Assembly (NCBI RefSeq): GCF_034427435.1
Contig: NZ_JAXQNP010000004.1
Span: 744,001-808,000, forward strand
From: Nitrospirillum sp034427435
Lineage (GTDB): Bacteria; Pseudomonadota; Alphaproteobacteria; Azospirillales; Azospirillaceae
DNA: 64,000 nt
Reading direction: 5' to 3'
Each line of letters begins with the position of its first letter. The stretch's first letter is position 1. The position numbers and the translations under genes are program-made. The notes beneath the pieces were generated by a model. It was not told where the DNA came from, searched no databases, and saw nothing but the letters and a program-made list of their open reading frames with translations. This document shows positions 1 through 8,426 of this stretch, one piece after another.

Positions 1-462
1 CACCAAGGGGAAAGGCGGCGGACCCGGGTTCTCGGCATCCGCCGGGATTTGCACGCGCTTGGGCCCGAACACACCCATGTGCAGCCACAGGCTGGCGGAG
101 CCGGGACCGCCGTTATAGAGGAAGGTCACCGGACGGGTGGCCGGGTTGGCCCCCTTCTTGGTGTAGGCGACGGCGAAGATGCTGGCGACGGGTTCGCCCT
201 TGTCATCGCGCAGATAGGTCTCACCAGCGGAAACGGTGTAGTCGATGCGCTTGCCGTTGAAGGTGCCCGAGCGGTCGACCGTCACGCGCCTGGGTGCATC
301 AGGCTTGGCGGCATCGGGGCCCGCCTTCGGGGGACCGTCCTTGCGGTCCTGCTTATCGTCCTTCCTCTCCTGCGCGACACCCATGATGGCCGGAGCCATG
401 ACCGCCGGCACCGTCACGGCCAACACGGCCGCCACCAGCAGTCCCCAACGCCTGTTCTTCAC
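1..462 (-). CDS. S10-family serine carboxypeptidase-like protein, N-terminal part
   Basis: The minus frame is open from a GTG at 462 to the window edge (154 codons), so the gene is cut at its 3' end. The product starts with a basic n-region and a hydrophobic stretch ending near VMAPAIMGVAQ, which looks like a Sec signal peptide. A charged linker rich in K and D follows. Next comes the S10 entry region, with FLYNGGPGSASLWLHMGVFG near residue 120; the NGGPGSA oxyanion motif is characteristic of serine carboxypeptidases. The catalytic Ser, Asp and His lie beyond the edge. GTG was chosen because a GGGGG purine run sits about 6 bases upstream and the nearby ATG is in another frame. The likely role is periplasmic peptide trimming. 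The family is fairly certain, the substrate unknown. Confidence 0.85.
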   Translation of the reverse strand, partial: MKNRRWGLLVAAVLAVTVPAVMAPAIMGVAQERKDDKQDRKDGPPKAGPDAAKPDAPRRVTVDRSGTFNGKRIDYTVSAGETYLRDDKGEPVASIFAVAYTKKGANPATRPVTFLYNGGPGSASLWLHMGVFGPKRVQIPADAENPGPPPFPLV

Positions 463-728
463 TGGAACCCCCATTCTTCATTATGGCGGCCAGGGTAGCA
501 AAAGCGGCGGCAAAAAGGGGCTCCGATAAAAGTTTTAAGCGGACGCTTGGAGGACGTGCGCAATCGCCCGGCGCGCGCCGGCCCGGGCCCATCGTTCCGC
601 GTGCATCACCCGCGGCGGTTCTCCCCGCAAGGGAACCTTTGGGCGGATCAGGTGTTTCCGACGGTGGCGCTTTCGGCGCTTTCCCCCGGTCCAAAACACC
701 CCTCTCCCCCTGGAGGCAAAAACAAATC

Positions 729-1616
729 ATGGATAATCCCGGCGCCCCAACCCTGCGGCGGCCCCTGGGGCGGCCCCTGCGCCGCCCCGCGCTGACTGGT
801 CTGCTCCTCAGCCTGGCGCTTTGCCTGCTCTGCCTGCTAGCGGACAAGGCCCAGGCGCAAACACCGTCCCCCCTGAGTGAATGGCAATATTCCGCCGGCG
901 TCCTGCTGCGGTCCAAGTTCGAGAACCCGCTGCCGACCTGGGATGTCAGCGTCGGCGCCGCCACGTCATTGCAGCCGCGCTATGTCGGTTCTTCGGAGTA
1001 CCATGTGCAGCCCGGCATCAACCTGGATGTGCGCTACAAGGACATCGCCTTCTTCTCCATGGGGGAAGGGGTCGGCGTCAACCTGCTGCGCGGGGAGAAT
1101 TTCCGCGCCGGCGTCGCCCTGGGCTTCGATGTCGGCCGCGACCAGGACGACAGTTCCCAGCTACGCGGCCTGGGCGACATCTCCCCCGCGCCGGAGGCCA
1201 AGGTGTTCGCGGAGTACACCATTTTCCCCGTGGTGCTGCGCACCGCCGTGCGGCGTGGCTTCGGCGGCAACAACGGCTGGGTGGGGGACATAAGCGCTTA
1301 TCTGCCCGTCGCCGGATCGGACCGCTTTTTCGTCTTCGTCGGCCCGACCGCGACCTATGCCGACTCCTCCTACATGCGGCGCTATTTCGGCATCAATCCC
1401 AACCAATCCATCCGCAGCGGATACCGGCAATTCACCCCCAGCAGCGGGTTCAGCAGCGCCGGCTTCGGGTCCAGCGCCGTCTGGTTCTGGACGGAGCATT
1501 GGTTCATGACGGCGGACGGCGCCTATCAACGCCTGTTGGGGGACGCCGCCGACAGCCCCATCACCCGCGCCCATTCGCAACTGACCTTGAACCTGAGCGT
1601 GGCCTATCGCTTCTGA
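729..1616 (+). CDS. MipA/OmpV family outer-membrane protein
   Basis: This 295-residue protein has a basic start, a long hydrophobic signal core (LLLSLALCLLCLLA) and a signal-peptidase site near AQAQ. The mature part is rich in aromatic and glycine residues in alternating beta-strand patterns and ends in SVAYRF, a C-terminal Phe typical of outer-membrane barrels. The LPTWDVSVGAATSLQPRYVG segment and the overall layout match the MipA/OmpV family. MipA scaffolds MltA and PBP1B in E. coli, but many members are simply barrels of unknown role. The frame is open further upstream; ATG 729 was chosen because a signal peptide follows at once and a GGAGG lies at 712-716. It is divergent from the S10 gene, with a 266-base region between them. 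The function here is inferred only. Confidence 0.85.
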   Translation: MDNPGAPTLRRPLGRPLRRPALTGLLLSLALCLLCLLADKAQAQTPSPLSEWQYSAGVLLRSKFENPLPTWDVSVGAATSLQPRYVGSSEYHVQPGINLDVRYKDIAFFSMGEGVGVNLLRGENFRAGVALGFDVGRDQDDSSQLRGLGDISPAPEAKVFAEYTIFPVVLRTAVRRGFGGNNGWVGDISAYLPVAGSDRFFVFVGPTATYADSSYMRRYFGINPNQSIRSGYRQFTPSSGFSSAGFGSSAVWFWTEHWFMTADGAYQRLLGDAADSPITRAHSQLTLNLSVAYRF

Positions 1617-1717
1617 CCGCACAATGTTCACGCCAACGCGGTTGGCAGCACGACCCCAGCGACCATAAGATGGTGCGACCACAGGAAATACAGCCCTGGC
1701 GGAGGCTGGCGCACGCT

Positions 1718-1736
1718 AGGCCCCGCCGGGGCCTTT
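1718..1736 (+). promoter_or_regulatory. GC-rich hairpin just upstream of the subtilase ribosome-binding site
   Basis: GGCCCC and GGGGCC arms (1719-1724 and 1728-1733) around a GCC loop, followed by TTT and then the GAGGGAG ribosome-binding site. It could be a weak terminator for the MipA gene or a leader hairpin affecting translation of the subtilase. Confidence 0.4.
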
Positions 1737-1750
1737 GAGGGAGCCGCACC

Positions 1751-4066
1751 ATGCGCCGCGTGATCAAGGTTTTCGATGCGTCGGCCCCGGCCTTGACGGC
1801 CCTGCCTGGTGTCCGTCTGCTACAGGACTATCCGGCCTTCCGCATCGTGGAGGTGGACGATGATACCGCCGCCACCGCGGTGCTGGCCACCGGCCTGACG
1901 GAGGACATCAGCGCCCTATACACACTGACCATGGCCAACACCGGCGCCGCCCCCATAGACACCGACATCCCCCGCGTGGCCGCCGACGGCAGCCATGAGG
2001 CCCACCCGGCCTATGAGGACCAGGCGGCGCTGCCGCCGGGTGTCCATCACTACATCGTCCAGTTCGTCGGCCCCATCCAGGACTCGTGGCTGGCCGCCGT
2101 GGCGGCGACCGGCGCGGATGTGGTGGAGCCCTATCAGCATTTCGCCATCATCGTCCGCGCCACCGCCGACGAGGCGGGCGTGCTGAGCCAGTTGAACATT
2201 GTCCGCTGGGTCGGCCACCTGCCCTATTCGGCCCGCCTGGTCCATGAGATCGATGAATTGGCGGCCCCCCCGGCGCCGGGCACCCACCATGGACATGCCC
2301 TGGCGGACGCCTACACCGTGGAATTCTTCCTGGCCGCCCAGGCAAGCCAGGGAGCGGCGGACATCACCGCCGCCGGCTTCACCGTGGTGGAGGAGGCGCC
2401 AGGCAGCGCGCTGGTGGTGGTGCGGACGACAGCACCCGATGAGGGCGAGCTGCGCGACAAACTGCTGGCGCTGGCGCAGGTGCATGGGGTGAAGCGCATC
2501 GGTCGCCAGGTGCTGCCCCTGCTGTCCACGGACCAGGCCACCCGCATCATCGCCCCCGCCGCCGCGCTGGACGGGGTGCCAGGCCTGGATCTGTCGGGCG
2601 CGGGAGAGGTGGTGGCGCTGTGCGACACCGGGCTGGACACGGGCGATCCATCCACCATCCACCCCGATTTCGCGGGCCGCGTCCTGGCGCTGAAAAGCTA
2701 TCCCATCAGCCCCAGCTATGCCGCGCGCATCAACAATCCCGGCGCCGACGACGGCCCCGCCGACGTCAACCGGGGGCACGGCACACACACCGCCGGGGCG
2801 CTGCTGGGGGACGGGACCGCCAGCGCCGACCTACCCAACCGGGCGGGGCCCGTGCGTGGCCTGGCCCACCGGGCGCAGGTGATCATGCAGGCGGTGGAGC
2901 AGTTCCTGGACTGGAAGCCCGACCAGAAGACCCCCACCAGCCCCGCCTATGGCTTGGCCGGCCTGCCCAGCGACCTGAAGGTGCTGTACGGCTGGGCCTA
3001 TGAGCAGGGTGCGCGCGTCCATTCCAATTCCTGGGGCGGCGGCACGAAGCAGGCCTACAACTCCTACTGCACCGATATCGACACCTTCGTCTGGAACAAC
3101 CCCGATTTCTGCATCGTCTTTTCCGCCGGCAACGACGGGGCCGACAACGACGGGGACGGCAAGATCGATCCCGGCAGCGTTACCCCACCCGGCACCGCCA
3201 AGAACTGCATCACCGTGGGCGCCTGTGCCAACAGCCGCCAGGACATCGCCATCACCAATGGCAAGAAGTGGGGCGCCAAGGCGGCCCCCGTCGATGCCCT
3301 GGTGGCCGGCGGGCCGGACCAGATGGCCCCGTTCAGCAGCCGGGGCCCCACCCAGGATGGACGGGTGAAACCCGACGTGGTGGCGCCCGGCACCTTCATC
3401 CTGTCGACACGGTCCCAACGGCTGACCAGCTACAACGGCCAGACGCCTTATTACGACCCGGCGACCCCTTTCTATATGTATGAAAGCGGCACCAGCACGG
3501 CGGCTCCCCTGGTGGCGGGGGCGGTCACCCTGATCCGCGAGTACCTGCGGACCCGCGTCGGCCTGCCCTCACCCTCGGCGGCCCTGCTGAAGGCGGCGCT
3601 GGTCGCCGGCGCAGTGCCGCTTAGCGGCACGGAAGGCCCGTTGCCGGATGTAAACCAGGGCTTCGGCCGTGTCCACCTGGACACCCTCCTGGCCCCGGCC
3701 GCCCCGGTGCGCGCCACCTTCCTGGACGGTAACAGCGTTGGGACGGGCGATCTTTACGAGTACCGCGTGGACATCACGACGGATGGCCTGCCCCTGCGGG
3801 TGGCGCTGGCCTACAGCGACTATCCCGGCGCCAACCTGGTGAACAACCTGAACCTGGTGGTGCGCGGGCCCGACGGGACCGCCCGCACCGGCAACACCGG
3901 CCCGGATGGCCAGACGCCGGATGGCAAGACCATGGACAGCGCCAACAATGTCGAGGCCATCAGCGTGCCGGCAGCGGCGACCGGCACCTGGACCGTTCAG
4001 GTCATCGGCGCCAACGTGCCGCAAGGGCCGCAACCCTTCGCCCTGGTCTTGCTGGCGGCGAGTTGA
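1751..4066 (+). CDS. S8 subtilisin-like serine peptidase (KP-43 type)
   Basis: A 771-residue subtilase. The N-terminal third (about 1-270) contains successive ferredoxin-like modules, including HYIVQFVGPIQDSW, which resembles the KP-43 propeptide. The catalytic triad is visible: Asp in VVALCDTGLDTG, His in NRGHGTHTAG and Ser in ESGTSTAAPLVAG, with the oxyanion Asn in FSAGNDG. The last 130 residues form a jelly-roll-like domain with LVNNLNLVV, as in KP-43 and P-like domains. No signal peptide is visible: the protein starts MRRVIKVFDA, so it may be cytoplasmic or exported by another route. GAGGGAG upstream supports ATG 1751. The gene stands alone, ending at a strong hairpin. Family and catalytic competence are confident; the substrate is unknown. 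Confidence 0.92.
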   Translation: MRRVIKVFDASAPALTALPGVRLLQDYPAFRIVEVDDDTAATAVLATGLTEDISALYTLTMANTGAAPIDTDIPRVAADGSHEAHPAYEDQAALPPGVHHYIVQFVGPIQDSWLAAVAATGADVVEPYQHFAIIVRATADEAGVLSQLNIVRWVGHLPYSARLVHEIDELAAPPAPGTHHGHALADAYTVEFFLAAQASQGAADITAAGFTVVEEAPGSALVVVRTTAPDEGELRDKLLALAQVHGVKRIGRQVLPLLSTDQATRIIAPAAALDGVPGLDLSGAGEVVALCDTGLDTGDPSTIHPDFAGRVLALKSYPISPSYAARINNPGADDGPADVNRGHGTHTAGALLGDGTASADLPNRAGPVRGLAHRAQVIMQAVEQFLDWKPDQKTPTSPAYGLAGLPSDLKVLYGWAYEQGARVHSNSWGGGTKQAYNSYCTDIDTFVWNNPDFCIVFSAGNDGADNDGDGKIDPGSVTPPGTAKNCITVGACANSRQDIAITNGKKWGAKAAPVDALVAGGPDQMAPFSSRGPTQDGRVKPDVVAPGTFILSTRSQRLTSYNGQTPYYDPATPFYMYESGTSTAAPLVAGAVTLIREYLRTRVGLPSPSAALLKAALVAGAVPLSGTEGPLPDVNQGFGRVHLDTLLAPAAPVRATFLDGNSVGTGDLYEYRVDITTDGLPLRVALAYSDYPGANLVNNLNLVVRGPDGTARTGNTGPDGQTPDGKTMDSANNVEAISVPAAATGTWTVQVIGANVPQGPQPFALVLLAAS

Positions 4067-4074
4067 ACAAGAAA

Positions 4075-4106
4075 AAGGGCGGCAAGCTCCCCTGGCCGCC
4101 GCCCTT
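4075..4106 (+). terminator. Hairpin terminator after the subtilase gene
   Basis: Nine-base arms AAGGGCGGC (4075-4083) and GCCGCCCTT (4098-4106), nine bases after the stop codon. The arms begin with A and end with T, so the structure could serve either strand. The U-tract is weak. Confidence 0.7.
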
Positions 4107-4241
4107 CCCCATTCCGCCCCCTAACGGAGGGTCCCCACCGGACAACACGGGACACGCCCCTTCCCCGGGGGTCTGATCGCAGGGAAGGATGCGACATGGG
4201 GCCCGGATGACGGCGCCACAAGCCCGCAAGACGGATATCAA

Positions 4242-4268
4242 GGCGCGATGGGGGCAACCCATCGCGCC
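4242..4268 (-). terminator. Hairpin terminator after glnK
   Basis: Perfect 11-base arms (4242-4252 and 4258-4268) with a five-base loop, beginning seven bases past the glnK stop codon on the minus strand. There is no strong U-tract, so it may act as a stabilising 3' end instead. Confidence 0.6.
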
Positions 4269-4274
4269 CTGGCA

Positions 4275-4613
4275 TCACAGCGCGTCGGCGTCGGTCTCGC
4301 CCGTGCGGATGCGCACGGCTTGCGCCAGTTCCAGCACGAAGATCTTGCCATCGCCGATCTTGCCGGTGTTGGCGGCGGCCTGAATGGCCTCCACCACCTT
4401 GTCGGCCAGGTCATCGGGCACCGCCACCTCGATCTTCATCTTGGGCAGGAAGCTGACGGCGTATTCGGCGCCCCGGTAGATCTCGGTCTGGCCCTTTTGC
4501 CGGCCATAGCCCTTGACCTCGGTGACGGTCAGGCCCTGGACCCCCAGGCCGGTCAGGGCATCGCGCACCTCATCCAGCTTGAAGGGTTTGATCACCGCGA
4601 TAATGAACTTCAT
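4275..4613 (-). CDS. glnK: PII signal-transduction protein GlnK
   Basis: A 112-residue PII protein of standard length. The start MKFIIAVIKPFKLDEV is diagnostic. The T-loop GYGRQKGQTEIYRGAEY contains Tyr51, the uridylylation site used by GlnD. The B-loop (about 82-90, NTGKIGDGKIFV) and the C-loop match the family's ATP/ADP and 2-oxoglutarate sites. PII trimers report nitrogen and energy status and block the AmtB pore by inserting the T-loop. Linkage to amtB, 168 bases upstream on the same strand, supports the GlnK (GlnZ-like) assignment over GlnB. GGGAG precedes the ATG. The order amtB-glnK is the reverse of the usual glnK-amtB operon, so glnK may be co-transcribed or have its own promoter in the gap. 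Confidence 0.95.
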   Translation of the reverse strand: MKFIIAVIKPFKLDEVRDALTGLGVQGLTVTEVKGYGRQKGQTEIYRGAEYAVSFLPKMKIEVAVPDDLADKVVEAIQAAANTGKIGDGKIFVLELAQAVRIRTGETDADAL

Positions 4614-4655
4614 CAGACCACTCCCTGATTGGATATTCGTGATCGCCGCGGGGCG

Positions 4656-4691
4656 GGCCGGCCGGTTCGGGTTTCCCCTTGCCGGCCGGCC
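4656..4691 (-). promoter_or_regulatory. Strong GC hairpin between amtB and glnK
   Basis: Ten-base arms GGCCGGCCGG (4656-4665) and CCGGCCGGCC (4682-4691) with a 16-base loop. No U-tract follows on the minus strand, so it may be a partial terminator or an mRNA processing/stability element setting the amtB to glnK ratio. Confidence 0.45.
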
Positions 4692-4781
4692 GTGGACCCC
4701 ACGGATCCGCTTAGACTTCAGTCCCTTGGGGATAGCTTACGGCATCCCGGGGGCACGCGCCCAACGCTTAGTGGCCGACGC

Positions 4782-6188
4782 TCAGTGGATGGACTCGCCG
4801 TGCAGGGCGATGTCCAGGCCGTCGCGCTCGACTTCCTCATCGACGCGCAGGCCGATCACCAGGTCGATGATCTTCAGCAGCACGAAGGTGATGACGCCGC
4901 ACCACACGATGGTGAAGGCGACGCCTTCCAGCTGGGTGATGACCTGGGCGGCATTGCCCTCGATCAGGCCCAGCTTGGTGTCCGGCGCGTCCTTCAGGGC
5001 GGCGGCGAAGGCGCCCTCGCTGTTGCCGATGGACATCTTGGCGAACACGCCGGTCAGGATGGCACCGACGATGCCACCGATGCCGTGCACGCCGAAGGCG
5101 TCCAGGCTGTCGTCATAACCCAGGGCCTTCTTCAGCGAGGTGGCGGAGAAGAAGCAGATGATGCCGACGGCGATGCCGATGGCGAAGGCGCCCACCGTGT
5201 CGACGAAACCGGCGGCCGGGGTGATGGCCACCAGGCCGGCCACGGCGCCGGAGATGATGCCCAGGACCGAGGGCTTGCCCTTCACGGCCCATTCCACGAA
5301 CACCCACGACAGGGCGGCGGCGGCGGTGGCCACCTGCGTGACCGTCATGGCCATGCCGGCGCGGGGACCGGCGGTCAGGGCGGAGCCGGCGTTGAAGCCG
5401 AACCAGCCCACCCACAGCAGCGAGGCGCCGATGAGGCTCAGCACCAGGTTATGCGGGCTGAAGTCGGCGTTGGGGTAGCCCTTGCGCTTGCCGATGACCA
5501 GGCAGGCCACCAGGCCGGCGATGCCGGCGTTGATGTGCACCACCGTGCCGCCAGCGAAGTCCAGCACACCCAGCTTGGCCAAGTAGCCATTCGGGTGCCA
5601 GACAGTATGGGCGATGGGGGCGTAGACGACCAGCGACCACAGGGTGATGAACACCAGCATGGCCGAGAACTTCATGCGATCAGCGAAAGCGCCGGTGATC
5701 AGCGCCGGCGTGATGATCGCGAAGGTCATCTGGTACATCATGAACACCGGCTCCGGGATCGTCGGGGCCAGGGCGTGGGTGCCGGTCGGGTCCATGCCCG
5801 CCAGCAGCACGCGGCTGAAGCCGCCGATGAATTCCTTGGCGTCGGCGGCGTCGCTGGCCGCGGAGAAGGCCAAGCTGTATTCAACCAGCGCCCACAGCAC
5901 GGTGACGAGGCAGGTGATGGCGAAGCTCTGCATCACCATGGCCAGCACGTTGAACTTCCGCACCATGCCGCCGTAGAACAGCGCCAGGCCGGGGATGGTC
6001 ATCATCAGCACCAAGGCCGTGGACGTCAGCATCCATGCCGTGTCACCACCGCTGATGGTGGGTGCGGCAGGTGCGGCCGCCGCCGCGGCCGGCGCCGCGG
6101 CGTCCTGAGCGAAGGCCAGCGCCGGCGCCATGCCGGCCAGCACCATCACCGCCAATCCAAGTAAACGGTTCCCAAGCAAACGGTTCAT
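4782..6188 (-). CDS. amtB: Ammonium transporter AmtB
   Basis: A 468-residue Amt/Mep/Rh protein. It opens with a cleavable signal peptide (MNRLLGN...APALAFAQ) followed by an Ala/Pro-rich linker and then 11 membrane segments. The pore twin histidines are in VVHINAGIAG and FGVHGIGGIVG, and the family motif DFAGGTVVHINAG is present. The trimer conducts ammonium across the inner membrane, and GlnK gates it at low nitrogen demand. The frame continues upstream to 6269, but ATG 6188 has GGGGAG in front and places the signal sequence correctly. A sigma-54-like promoter lies at 6282-6297. Downstream glnK completes the nitrogen-sensing pair. Confidence 0.96.
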   Translation of the reverse strand: MNRLLGNRLLGLAVMVLAGMAPALAFAQDAAAPAAAAAAPAAPTISGGDTAWMLTSTALVLMMTIPGLALFYGGMVRKFNVLAMVMQSFAITCLVTVLWALVEYSLAFSAASDAADAKEFIGGFSRVLLAGMDPTGTHALAPTIPEPVFMMYQMTFAIITPALITGAFADRMKFSAMLVFITLWSLVVYAPIAHTVWHPNGYLAKLGVLDFAGGTVVHINAGIAGLVACLVIGKRKGYPNADFSPHNLVLSLIGASLLWVGWFGFNAGSALTAGPRAGMAMTVTQVATAAAALSWVFVEWAVKGKPSVLGIISGAVAGLVAITPAAGFVDTVGAFAIGIAVGIICFFSATSLKKALGYDDSLDAFGVHGIGGIVGAILTGVFAKMSIGNSEGAFAAALKDAPDTKLGLIEGNAAQVITQLEGVAFTIVWCGVITFVLLKIIDLVIGLRVDEEVERDGLDIALHGESIH

Positions 6189-6281
6189 CTGGCTCCCCAT
6201 TCCCGTTCGTTTAAGCCGGTTCCGGCACCCCCGGGTCTGCCCCCAGGAACCGGTCCGGCCATCAGCCAACCTGTTCCCCCT

Positions 6282-6297
6282 TTCAAAGTCCGTGCCG
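6282..6297 (-). promoter_or_regulatory. Candidate sigma-54 promoter for amtB
   Basis: The minus strand reads CGGCACGGACTTTGAA, against the consensus TGGCACG-N4-TTGCW. The -24 GG and the spacing are exact; the -12 GC is GA, a one-base departure from a normally conserved position. Transcription would start near 6270, giving a leader of about 80 bases to amtB. Confidence 0.5.
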
Positions 6298-6687
6298 CGA
6301 GCCCAATAGGCATGCGAACCGCGGGAACACTGGTCGCCCGCCCGGCGGATTTGTTGCCAAAAGGTTAAAAAAACCGCACCGATTCGGGGTCAACGAGGCG
6401 ACCAGAGCGGCTAATGCCCACTTTTTAGGCATAACCCTTCCAGCCACACCCTGCGGTTTCAGCTTATTTTTGAAGCTGTTTCAAGCGACTGGCCGTGAAG
6501 GTTGAGCAGGCGCGGTAAATGACGAACGAATGATTTCGCTGACAGCCCAAAAGATGGGCATATTTTTCAAAATTGATCGCCAAACCACAACTTATGGAAA
6601 CCAGTTTCACGCCGCCGGCGGCATCTTACAACCCCACGGGGTAAAAATGCCTTCTTCCCGCCCAGGCCGCAGCAAATCAACCTTTTG

Positions 6688-6713
6688 TGGCCGCACTGTC
6701 CACCCTGCGGCCA
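6688..6713. repeat. Inverted repeat upstream of the porin promoter
   Basis: Perfect eight-base arms TGGCCGCA and TGCGGCCA with a ten-base spacer, centred about 70 bases before the -24 element. Its position suits an enhancer-binding protein. Confidence 0.45.
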
Positions 6714-6740
6714 AACGTCCCGGTGCAAGCGGGCAGAGTC

Positions 6741-6761
6741 GGTGCCCGCTTTATGGGCACC
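6741..6761. repeat. Inverted repeat adjacent to the porin sigma-54 promoter
   Basis: Perfect seven-base arms GGTGCCC and GGGCACC with a seven-base spacer, ending 11 bases before the promoter. The half-sites resemble NtrC half-sites in the everted orientation. Confidence 0.4.
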
Positions 6762-6771
6762 AGCCTGGAAC

Positions 6772-6787
6772 TGGCATCGATCTTGCT
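6772..6787 (+). promoter_or_regulatory. Sigma-54 promoter for the BBP2 porin gene
   Basis: TGGCATCGATCTTGCT matches TGGCAYRNNNNTTGCW at 15 of the 16 consensus positions, with correct GG-to-GC spacing. The predicted start is near 6798, leaving a leader of about 45 bases with GGAG before ATG 6843. Confidence 0.75.
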
Positions 6788-6842
6788 GCGTCGCAAAACG
6801 CAGTCATCGCTACATAACAACAAGCCTCACGGAGAATAACCA

Positions 6843-8171
6843 ATGGCCTCAGTTCGGGAGATTGAAGTCGGCTGTCCGATTGCCAACCGCGCGCCGGCCC
6901 CGCGCGGACGCACCACCAAGGCTTTCCTGCTGTCGGCCACCGCCGCCGCCGCGGTCGGCCTGATGGTGGGCCTGTCCGCCATCGCCACGCCGGCCCTGGC
7001 GGACGAGGCGGCCCCCACCGAGCCGCCGGGCATCAAATGGTCGGCTTACGCCGAAGCCGGCGCCACCTTCGCCGGCAACGGCCCCACGGGCGGCACCAAC
7101 TATGGCCACCTGTTCACCGACAAGACCAACCAACTGGTCCTGAACCAGTTGTCCGGCACCATTTCCAAGGATTTGGACCCGAAGGCCGAGGGTTTTGACT
7201 GGGGCTTCAAGGTCCAGGCCTTCTACGGCACCGACGCGCGCTACACCCATTTCCTGGGCATCCTCGACACGGGCATCAAGGAACGCACCCAGCTCGACCT
7301 GGTGGAAGCCAACGTGCTGCTGCATTTCCCCAGCCCCGGTGCCGGCGGCCTGGACCTGAAGGTCGGCGCGTTCTCCACCCCCCTGGGCGCGGAAGTCATC
7401 GCCGCCCCGTCGAACCTGTTCTACAGCCACAGCTACATCTTCAACTTCGGCCTGCCGCTGAAGCACACGGGTGCCCTGGCCACCCTGCACCTGACGCCGG
7501 ACATCGACCTGTATGGCGGTATCGACAGCGGCGTGAACACGACCCTGAGCGATGGCGACAACAACAGCGCCGCCGCCGGCATCTTCGGCATCGGCCTCAA
7601 CAACCTGCTGGACGGCAAGCTGACCGTCCTGGCCCTGACCCATGTGGGCCCGGAAAATCCCAGCCTGAAGGCGCCGCTGGGCTATGCCGACGCCAATAAT
7701 GAGAACCGCTGGATCAGCGATATCACCGCCACCTTCAAGGCGACGGATGAACTGACGCTGATCACCGAGCTGAACTACATCAAGGACGATCTGTTCAACG
7801 TCGACGGCGGCGGCATCGCCCAATATGTCAGCTACACCCTGACGCCGGAGCTGACGGCCAACCTGCGCCTGGAATACTGGCGGGACGGCCATGGCTTCTT
7901 CGTGGCCGCCTTCCCCGGCAACCGCGACTTCGTCTACCTGGAAAAGGGCGAGCCGCTGGAGAAGGGCGCCATCGGCACCGGCGTGGGCACCAGCTATGGC
8001 GAGCTGACCGTGGGCCTGACCTGGAAGCCGGCGGACCTGGGTGTGCTGGACGGCCTGACCCTGCGGCCGGAGGTGCGCTACGACAAGGCCAACCACAACG
8101 CCTACGACAACCTGACCAAGGACGACCAGTTCACGTTCGGTGTCGATTTGATCCTGCCTTTTGGCGGCTGA
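6843..8171 (+). CDS. Putative beta-barrel porin-2 (BBP2/OmpL-like)
   Basis: A 442-residue exported protein with an unusually long basic n-region (about 25 residues), then a hydrophobic core and the cleavage site TPALA-DEA. The mature chain is all beta. Segments such as NLFYSHSYIFNFGLPLKHTG match the BBP2/OmpL-like porin family, and the chain ends in FTFGVDLILPFGG. It is predicted to form a pore in the outer membrane. It is divergent from amtB and carries its own near-consensus sigma-54 promoter. This suggests induction under nitrogen limitation and a role in outer-membrane passage of a nitrogen source or other small solute. The substrate is not readable from sequence. GGAG precedes the ATG, and a terminator hairpin follows. 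Confidence 0.85.
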   Translation: MASVREIEVGCPIANRAPAPRGRTTKAFLLSATAAAAVGLMVGLSAIATPALADEAAPTEPPGIKWSAYAEAGATFAGNGPTGGTNYGHLFTDKTNQLVLNQLSGTISKDLDPKAEGFDWGFKVQAFYGTDARYTHFLGILDTGIKERTQLDLVEANVLLHFPSPGAGGLDLKVGAFSTPLGAEVIAAPSNLFYSHSYIFNFGLPLKHTGALATLHLTPDIDLYGGIDSGVNTTLSDGDNNSAAAGIFGIGLNNLLDGKLTVLALTHVGPENPSLKAPLGYADANNENRWISDITATFKATDELTLITELNYIKDDLFNVDGGGIAQYVSYTLTPELTANLRLEYWRDGHGFFVAAFPGNRDFVYLEKGEPLEKGAIGTGVGTSYGELTVGLTWKPADLGVLDGLTLRPEVRYDKANHNAYDNLTKDDQFTFGVDLILPFGG

Positions 8172-8187
8172 TCCGTTACCATATTCG

Positions 8188-8222
8188 GGGCGGGCGGTTC
8201 CTTTGGACCTGCCCGCCCTTAT
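8188..8222 (+). terminator. Terminator after the porin gene
   Basis: Perfect eight-base arms GGGCGGGC (8188-8195) and GCCCGCCC (8211-8218), followed by TTATAATT. Confidence 0.75.
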
Positions 8223-8426
8223 AATTCAGGGATGAACAGGATGCGGCGCGGGCCTGGGCCGGCGCCGGTTTCGTTTGGTGCGTTTGGACTTGCATGCGGA
8301 TGCCCCTCCCCAACCGGGGCCGGGCAGGCCGTGTCCTGTTCTTTCCCATGGCGGCGAGAGCCCTTGCGGAGGCGTGGTTTGTTGACAGGTTCGCCGGTTT
8401 CCTCGCGCATAGAGCCCCCATCGGCC

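Larger units (their letters stand above)
6189..6842. other. Shared control region between amtB and the porin gene
   Basis: This 654-base divergent region has no credible gene and is more AT-rich than its flanks. It contains a sigma-54-like promoter toward amtB (6282-6297), one toward the porin (6772-6787) and several inverted repeats. These include ATGCC-N9-GGCAT (6414-6432), CAGCTT-N7-AAGCTG (6460-6478), TGGCCGCA-N10-TGCGGCCA (6688-6713) and GGTGCCC-N7-GGGCACC (6741-6761). GCACC-GATTC-GGGGT at 6376-6390 is half a match to the NtrC consensus. The layout suggests enhancer-dependent, nitrogen-controlled divergent transcription. Confidence 0.7.

Noticed and set aside
4629..6164. A 511-codon plus-strand open frame opposite amtB
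   Set aside because: It is an antisense by-product of GC-rich codon use; its translation is low-complexity His/Gly/Asp text with no domain, while amtB on the other strand is unambiguous.
6849..8096. A 415-codon minus-strand open frame opposite the porin
   Set aside because: Antisense shadow; no ribosome site, no domain, and the plus strand has a signal peptide and barrel pattern.
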